This document shows, one piece after another, positions 15,470-19,251 of a DNA stretch of 19,251 bases. Origin of the DNA: Chloroflexota bacterium (lineage in GTDB: Bacteria; Chloroflexota; UBA6077); contig JAJZRD010000043.1 of the NCBI GenBank assembly GCA_021845945.1, positions 1 through 19,251 of the forward strand. The letters run 5' to 3'. The notes under the pieces were generated by a model. That model was given only the letters and a program-made list of their open reading frames with translations, had not been told where the DNA came from and made no database searches. Positions within the stretch are counted from its first letter, which is position 1. The number at the start of each line of letters is the position of its first letter. A program made the translations under genes and the position numbers.

Positions 15470-16456
15470 CTACGGGTTCTTGGGTACGGGGGCTAGATCG
15501 GCGGGATCCAGGGGCTCGCCCCGGCTCACCTTGAGAATGTTGGCGTAGGCGTGCAGGGCTCCCTCGGTCTCGGCGTCCTCGGTCCCGCCACCGAAGTGAG
15601 GGGTCACCACGACGTTGTCCAGGGAGAAGAGCGGATGGTTGGGATCTGGGGGCTCCTTGGCGAAGACGTCGACGCCCGCCCCGCGGATCCTTCTCTCCTT
15701 GAGAGCCTCGTACAGCGCCTCCTCGTCCACCACGGCGCCGCGGCAGCTGTTCACCAGGATGGCTGTGGGCTTCATCAGGGCCAGCTCTCGCCGGCCGATC
15801 AGCCCTCGCGTCGAGGGGAGGAGCGGAACGTGCAGGGTCACCACGTCGGAGCTGCGCAGCAGCTCGTCCAGCGGCAGGAAGGTGATCCCGAGCCTGGCCT
15901 CCTCGGCCTCAGGCAGCCGGACCGCGTCGTGGTAGACCACGGAGGCTTCGAAGCCCTGCACCTGTCTGGTCACCATCTTCCCAATCTTGCCGAGCCCGAC
16001 GACGCCCACCCGCTTGCCTCGCAGCTCGTAGGACCCGGGGCGCAGCTCGAACTTGAGCCACCGGCCGGCCACCACGCTGTTGTGGGCCTTGGGGAGCCGG
16101 CGCAGCGTGGCCAGGATCAACAGCGTTGCCAGTTCCGCGACGGAGGTCGAGTTGCTGCCCGCGGTTTTGGCCACCGGAATGCCGAGGCGGGTTGCCGTGG
16201 CCACGTCGATCCGGTCGGTGCCCTCGCCCGCCTTCTGGATCAGCTTGGCCTTCTTGGCCGCCTCCACCACCCTCGAGGACATGTAGGAGGACCAGACGAA
16301 GACGAAGTCGGCGTCGGCCACGGCCGCGACGGCTTTCTCCTCCGTGTCGGCGTCGGCGAAGACCAGATCGAAGCCGGGGGGCAGCTTCTCCGATAGCACC
16401 TTGCGCATGGCCGGGGTCGCCACGTCCAGAAAGACAATCTTCTTCTCTTCCGCCAA
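15470..16456 (-). CDS. D-isomer-specific 2-hydroxyacid dehydrogenase (phosphoglycerate dehydrogenase-like)
   Basis: NAD(P)-dependent oxidoreductase of the D-2-hydroxyacid family. The Rossmann loop GVVGLGKIG is at 151-159, with an acidic D177 after the second strand that favours NAD. The catalytic triad is intact: R239 (NSCRGAVVDE), E268 (VFAKEPP) and H287 (TPHFGGG). Its 328 residues mean no regulatory ACT domain, so it could act on phosphoglycerate, glyoxylate, hydroxypyruvate or another 2-ketoacid. The start TTG 16456 follows GGAGGAG by exactly 6 nt; GTG 16471 would place the ribosome site inside the gene. It lies downstream of a gntR-family gene on the same strand, so co-regulation is plausible. 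Confidence 0.88.
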   Translation of the reverse strand: MAEEKKIVFLDVATPAMRKVLSEKLPPGFDLVFADADTEEKAVAAVADADFVFVWSSYMSSRVVEAAKKAKLIQKAGEGTDRIDVATATRLGIPVAKTAGSNSTSVAELATLLILATLRRLPKAHNSVVAGRWLKFELRPGSYELRGKRVGVVGLGKIGKMVTRQVQGFEASVVYHDAVRLPEAEEARLGITFLPLDELLRSSDVVTLHVPLLPSTRGLIGRRELALMKPTAILVNSCRGAVVDEEALYEALKERRIRGAGVDVFAKEPPDPNHPLFSLDNVVVTPHFGGGTEDAETEGALHAYANILKVSRGEPLDPADLAPVPKNP

Positions 16457-16473
16457 GGTGATCTCCTCCACTC

Positions 16474-16555
16474 TAGCTATCAGATGTCAGCCGCCAGCCG
16501 TCTGCTTTCAGCTTTCAGGGCAGCTCCTTGTCCGGGAGCTGAAAGCTGATAGCTA
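16474..16555. repeat. Inverted repeat filling the gap between gntR and the dehydrogenase
   Basis: TAGCTATCAG (16474-16483) pairs with CTGATAGCTA (16546-16555). Inside, TCAGCTTTCAG (16508-16518) pairs with CTGAAAGCTGA (16540-16550), and AGCTCC / GGAGCT forms an inner stem. The pairings compete, so alternative folds are possible. It starts within 5 bp of the dehydrogenase ribosome site and ends 1 bp from the gntR stop, and could attenuate transcription between the two genes. Confidence 0.75.
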
Positions 16556-16556
16556 T

Positions 16557-17300
16557 TCAGTTTCCGTTGGTGTCGCCGATCTGGAAGGTGATGCGGCACA
16601 TGTCGCCGCGAATGACGTGTTTGCTGATCATGACCGCCCGGCTGTCGGATGTGTAGCGGACCCGTTCGTACAGCATCGCGGGCGAGCCCTTATCCACCTC
16701 CAGGAGCGAGGCCTCGTAGTCGTTGACCAGGATCGGCTCGAACCAACCCTCCACCCGGGTGACGTGAACGCCGTACTTCTCCCGGAGCAGCTCGAAGAGG
16801 GAGCCGGACGAGTGGTCTTCCTGCTCCAGCCCGGGGCAGGAATCCTTCGGTACGTAGGAGGTCGCCAGGAAGTAGGGGCGGCCGTTGGCCAGCTTCACCT
16901 TGCGCACCTCGACCAGCTGGGAGCCCTCGGGAACGGCGAACTTGTTCGCCAGCGACCTGTTGGCCGGGGTCACGCTCGCCTCGATCAGCTTGCTGCCCAA
17001 CTCGCTGCCGATCACCTGCTTGGCGTACTCGCTGAAGCCGGTGGCAACCCTCATCAGGTCCTGGGGAATCTTCGGCGTAGCAACGAAGCTGCCCTTGCCC
17101 CGCCGTCGATGAAGCATCCCCTCCCGGACCAGGTCCGCGAGGGCTTGCCGGACGGTTCCTCGGCTCAAGTTGAACTCCGCGCACAGCTCGGCCTCGGGAG
17201 GTAGCTGCTGGCCCGGGCCCCACTGGCCGTTCTCGATGCGGGCGCGAATGATCTCCTGGAGCTGGTAGTAGAGGGGGACGGGGCTCCTATCGTCGAGCAT
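16557..17300 (-). CDS. GntR family transcriptional regulator with UTRA ligand domain (HutC type)
   Basis: Repressor-type regulator. An N-terminal winged helix-turn-helix (about 8-76: PLYYQLQEIIRARIENGQW, LPPEAELCAEFNLSRGTVRQALADLVREGMLHRRRGKGSFV) is joined to a UTRA effector domain (about 95-240). Its 247 residues are normal for the HutC subfamily, whose ligands are small metabolites such as sugar phosphates, amino acids or urocanate; the ligand here is unknown. ATG 17300 is preceded by GAGGTGA. It sits upstream of a 2-hydroxyacid dehydrogenase on the same strand and divergent from an unknown gene, so it may control either one and itself. Confidence 0.92.
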   Translation of the reverse strand: MLDDRSPVPLYYQLQEIIRARIENGQWGPGQQLPPEAELCAEFNLSRGTVRQALADLVREGMLHRRRGKGSFVATPKIPQDLMRVATGFSEYAKQVIGSELGSKLIEASVTPANRSLANKFAVPEGSQLVEVRKVKLANGRPYFLATSYVPKDSCPGLEQEDHSSGSLFELLREKYGVHVTRVEGWFEPILVNDYEASLLEVDKGSPAMLYERVRYTSDSRAVMISKHVIRGDMCRITFQIGDTNGN

Positions 17301-17359
17301 CAGTCACCTCTTTCTATAGATGGCGCCACAGTGGATGCGGCACCGCAGGATATTCCGGC

Positions 17360-17398
17360 GTAGTCTACTGTTGGGACGTACGGATATCAATACTATTG
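17360..17398 (-). promoter_or_regulatory. Candidate gntR promoter with overlapping palindromes
   Basis: On the minus strand TTGATA (17385-17390), a 17-bp spacer and TAGACT (17362-17367) form a plausible sigma-70 promoter about 60 bp from the gntR start. The palindrome GTAG-T-CTAC (17360-17368) covers the -10 box and resembles the GT..TA..AC pattern of HutC-type operators. A second one, CAATA-C-TATTG (17388-17398), overlaps the -35 box. Autoregulation is inferred. Confidence 0.4.
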
Positions 17399-17575
17399 TC
17401 TGCCACCGCAACATTTGGGGCTCGGCGGCCACAATTGAGGATTCTTGCACGAAAAGGTGGATCGGCGCAAGGCGGACCCGCCGAGGCCCGCCCTTTCAAT
17501 GGGAGGCGCCCGCGTTGTACCATATCCCTATTGGGGGCGGCGAGGGTCGCCAGGTCAGCCGCGCGGAGGTTGAAG

Positions 17576-18256
17576 GTGAGCGAGTCGGCCGAGTTGAGGC
17601 GCCGGTACACCGTCGTGATGGATCTGTGGAGAGCGCCCGGCGAGGACATAGAGAGCTTCGAGGGGATGGAGGGGCCCAACACCATGGACCTGGTGGAGGA
17701 GGCCCGATACAATCTGGAGACGGCCGGACGGGCCAACGAGGCAGCTTACTGGCTCTCACAGCGAGGCTGGATCTCCTACGGCGCCTATGACGCCCTGGTG
17801 TTCGACCGCTCCGGACTGACCCGGCAGGACCTGGCCAGACATCTGCTGGAGGCCGGTCTGCAGCGGCAGGTGGTGGAGGAGTACGACGACCCCGAGACTC
17901 ACCGGCCAAGCCGGCTGGTCCACCTGGATCCGGAGAGCCTGGACGTCCAGGAGTGGCCGGAGAAGCAGAGCCTGGAGCACGACCCCGACCACTGTCCCCT
18001 CTGCCTGAAAGGGGAGAACGCGACCCCTTCCCCGCCGGAGCCCGACAGCGTGCTCCAGGAGGCGGAGATGATCCTGGCCGCGGCCCGTTTCAAGGACGCG
18101 GTGCGGCGTGCCGGTCTGCGGCTGCCGGAGGTGCTGGCGCTCTTCTTCGGCTACTCCCAGGTCCGCCAGCTGTCTCAGGAAGAGGTCTATCCGCTCATCG
18201 AGCAGTACCGGGAGTACCGGCAGGATCTGGAGCGGAGAGGGGTCATCGAGGAATGA
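17576..18256 (+). CDS. Hypothetical protein, 226 residues, family not recognised
   Basis: I do not recognise this protein. It is soluble, charged and mostly helical by composition, with no signal peptide or membrane segment. The N-terminal half is an acidic/aromatic region (FEGMEGPNTMDLVEEARYNLETAGRANEAAYWLSQRGWISYGAYDALVFDRSGL). The centre holds an isolated DHCPLC pair of cysteines with a Pro-rich stretch after it. The C-terminal third is helical (EMILAAARFKDAVRRAGLRLPEVLALFFGYSQVRQLSQEEVYPLIEQYREYRQDLERRG). The start GTG 17576 follows GGAGG by 6 nt; the longer frame from 17396 has no ribosome site. It is divergent from gntR. The 275-bp gap before it holds the gntR promoter region and no clear promoter for this gene. 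Confidence 0.7.
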   Translation: MSESAELRRRYTVVMDLWRAPGEDIESFEGMEGPNTMDLVEEARYNLETAGRANEAAYWLSQRGWISYGAYDALVFDRSGLTRQDLARHLLEAGLQRQVVEEYDDPETHRPSRLVHLDPESLDVQEWPEKQSLEHDPDHCPLCLKGENATPSPPEPDSVLQEAEMILAAARFKDAVRRAGLRLPEVLALFFGYSQVRQLSQEEVYPLIEQYREYRQDLERRGVIEE

Positions 18257-18262
18257 TCGCTG

Positions 18263-18308
18263 CCGTTGGCTCCGCCGTCCGCCTGCAGGCGGACGGCGGA
18301 GCCAACGG
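18263..18308. terminator. Perfect 46-nt GC-rich palindrome between convergent genes
   Basis: Bases 18263-18308 read the same on both strands with no mismatch: 21-bp arms (outer CCGTTGGCTC, inner CCGTCCGCC) around a central TGCA. It lies 6 bp after the stop of the hypothetical gene and 11 bp from the stop of the aldolase on the opposite strand, the expected place for a bidirectional terminator. There is no T-run. It could also be a REP-like element or a cruciform. Confidence 0.75.
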
Positions 18309-18319
18309 GCTCTGACTGC

Positions 18320-19251
18320 TTACTTCAGAGACTCGGGCACCGTCCGGCTCACCCGCACCGGCTTGATCCACCGATCCACCAGCTCTCGCGTGTTGGTCAC
18401 CGCCAACTGCCGGTAGTAGAAGGCGAACTTCTGCTGCAACTCCTCGCCCAGGGTGTCCCTGGCCCCCTGCGGCAGATCCCACAGCTGTCTCTTGAAGGGG
18501 CCTAAGGCGTTCTTGCGAGTCTTGTAGATGAACTGCTCCTCGGTCTGCCCCTCCTTCTTCTGGTCCGCCAACTCGCGGTGGAGGTAGTCGTACATCTGCT
18601 GTCGCAGCTGATCCGGAAAGTTCCGGCTCTCGTACAGCATGTTCTGGAAGGCCGTGGCCAGGTGGACCTCGCAGCACTCCGACTCCACGAACTTGTGGAA
18701 GGCTTCATCGGGCAGGGTGGAGGCCCCGTGCTGCACCGCTCCCCCCAGACCGTACTGGCCGCGGGCAATCTGCGACAGGCTCTTCAGGACGCCGAAATCC
18801 AGCGCCACGTCTGCGATCCGGCCGTCGGGCAGCACCACGCCACCGTGCTCCGTCCCCGTCTGGATGCTGATCTTGCTGATCCCCGCCAGGCCGGCGCGCC
18901 TGCGGTGGAGCTGCTCGCGGTAGCCCTTCATGTAGGCGTTGAGCTCCTCGGGGGTGCTGTTCTTTCCTCCCACCTCCCCGATCTCACCGCCCACGGAAAC
19001 GGTGACCCCCCGGGGTTCGCGGGAGCGGATGTAGCCGGTCAGCTCGGCGGCGTTGGCGAAGTTGTTGTGCTGCTGGGCGTCCACGGTGGGCTGGCTGAGA
19101 TCCACCAGGGTGGAGGTGTCGATGTCGATATTGTAGAAGCCCGCCGGGACCGCCTCGTCGATCAGCTTCTTGATCCCGTCGATCTCGGCCGTGGCGTCCT
19201 TCTCCCACCTCTTCCGGTTGGCCTGGAAGTGGTCACCCTGGACGAAGAGCG
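18320..19251 (-). CDS. Class II fructose-bisphosphate aldolase-like protein, 5' end outside the window
   Basis: Zinc-dependent aldolase family (ketose-bisphosphate aldolases). The frame is open to the window edge. The first visible residues, LFVQGDHFQANRKRW, hold the GDH metal motif; GFYNIDIDTSTLVDLS, GGEIGEVGGK, ISIQTGTEHGG and the phosphate-binding QHGASTLPDEAF follow in the usual order. The GTG at 19105 is an internal valine, not a start. About 310 residues are visible, with a C-terminal extension of about 110 residues after the QHGAS motif that small FBA enzymes lack (FIYKTRKNALGPFKRQLWDLP and on). The true substrate may be a sugar bisphosphate other than fructose 1,6-bisphosphate. Confidence 0.8.
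   Translation of the reverse strand, partial: LFVQGDHFQANRKRWEKDATAEIDGIKKLIDEAVPAGFYNIDIDTSTLVDLSQPTVDAQQHNNFANAAELTGYIRSREPRGVTVSVGGEIGEVGGKNSTPEELNAYMKGYREQLHRRRAGLAGISKISIQTGTEHGGVVLPDGRIADVALDFGVLKSLSQIARGQYGLGGAVQHGASTLPDEAFHKFVESECCEVHLATAFQNMLYESRNFPDQLRQQMYDYLHRELADQKKEGQTEEQFIYKTRKNALGPFKRQLWDLPQGARDTLGEELQQKFAFYYRQLAVTNTRELVDRWIKPVRVSRTVPESLK

Noticed and set aside
1..19251. tRNA or rRNA genes
   Set aside because: I found no T-loop or acceptor-stem pattern or rRNA-like stretch by eye on either strand; no search tool was run.

Overview
The window is a high-GC bacterial chromosome segment packed with genes. GTG and TTG starts are frequent, and most gaps in the right half hold a palindromic repeat. 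The organism cannot be fixed from the sequence. The gene content, base composition and dispersed repeats would suit a Chloroflexota-like anaerobe or facultative anaerobe, but that is inference. It must be able to insert selenocysteine and to make molybdenum or tungsten bis-MGD cofactor.

Left part (1-8132). The 3' part of folC overlaps larC by ATGA. Next come two perfect tandem copies of a 106-bp unit, each carrying a near-consensus sigma-70 promoter and a perfect DnaA box. They precede a three-gene NAD-linked formate dehydrogenase operon: a NuoE-like subunit, a NuoF-like flavin subunit with extra ferredoxin domains, and a catalytic FdhA. FdhA looks like two ORFs (5334-6383 and 6396-8066) but is one 910-residue selenoprotein. 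The TGA at 6381-6383 lies in the motif [13 protein letters not shown] and is followed, 11 nt later, by a textbook bacterial SECIS hairpin. A strong hairpin at 8101-8132 closes the operon.

Middle part (8154-12614). This is a surface-sugar cluster: a sugar-phosphate nucleotidyltransferase, a multi-pass flippase-like membrane protein, GmhA-like and GmhB-like heptose enzymes, and a CDP-paratose (CDP-tyvelose) 2-epimerase-like SDR. Together they suggest NDP-heptose or dideoxysugar glycan synthesis. No heptose kinase is present in the window.

Right part (12691-19251). A tiny GIY-YIG nuclease gene sits inside a long nested inverted repeat with a 38-bp perfect core, a mobile-cassette-like arrangement. 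Then come the primary sigma factor, a convergent rhomboid protease, a D-2-hydroxyacid dehydrogenase downstream of a GntR/UTRA regulator on the minus strand, an unrecognised 226-residue protein, a perfect 46-nt palindrome, and the 3' part of a class II aldolase running off the window. At least five unrelated palindromic repeat families occupy the gaps between 12.7 and 18.3 kb.

The strongest special signals are the selenocysteine formate dehydrogenase, the duplicated promoter/DnaA-box repeat in front of it, and the inverted-repeat-bounded GIY-YIG cassette.
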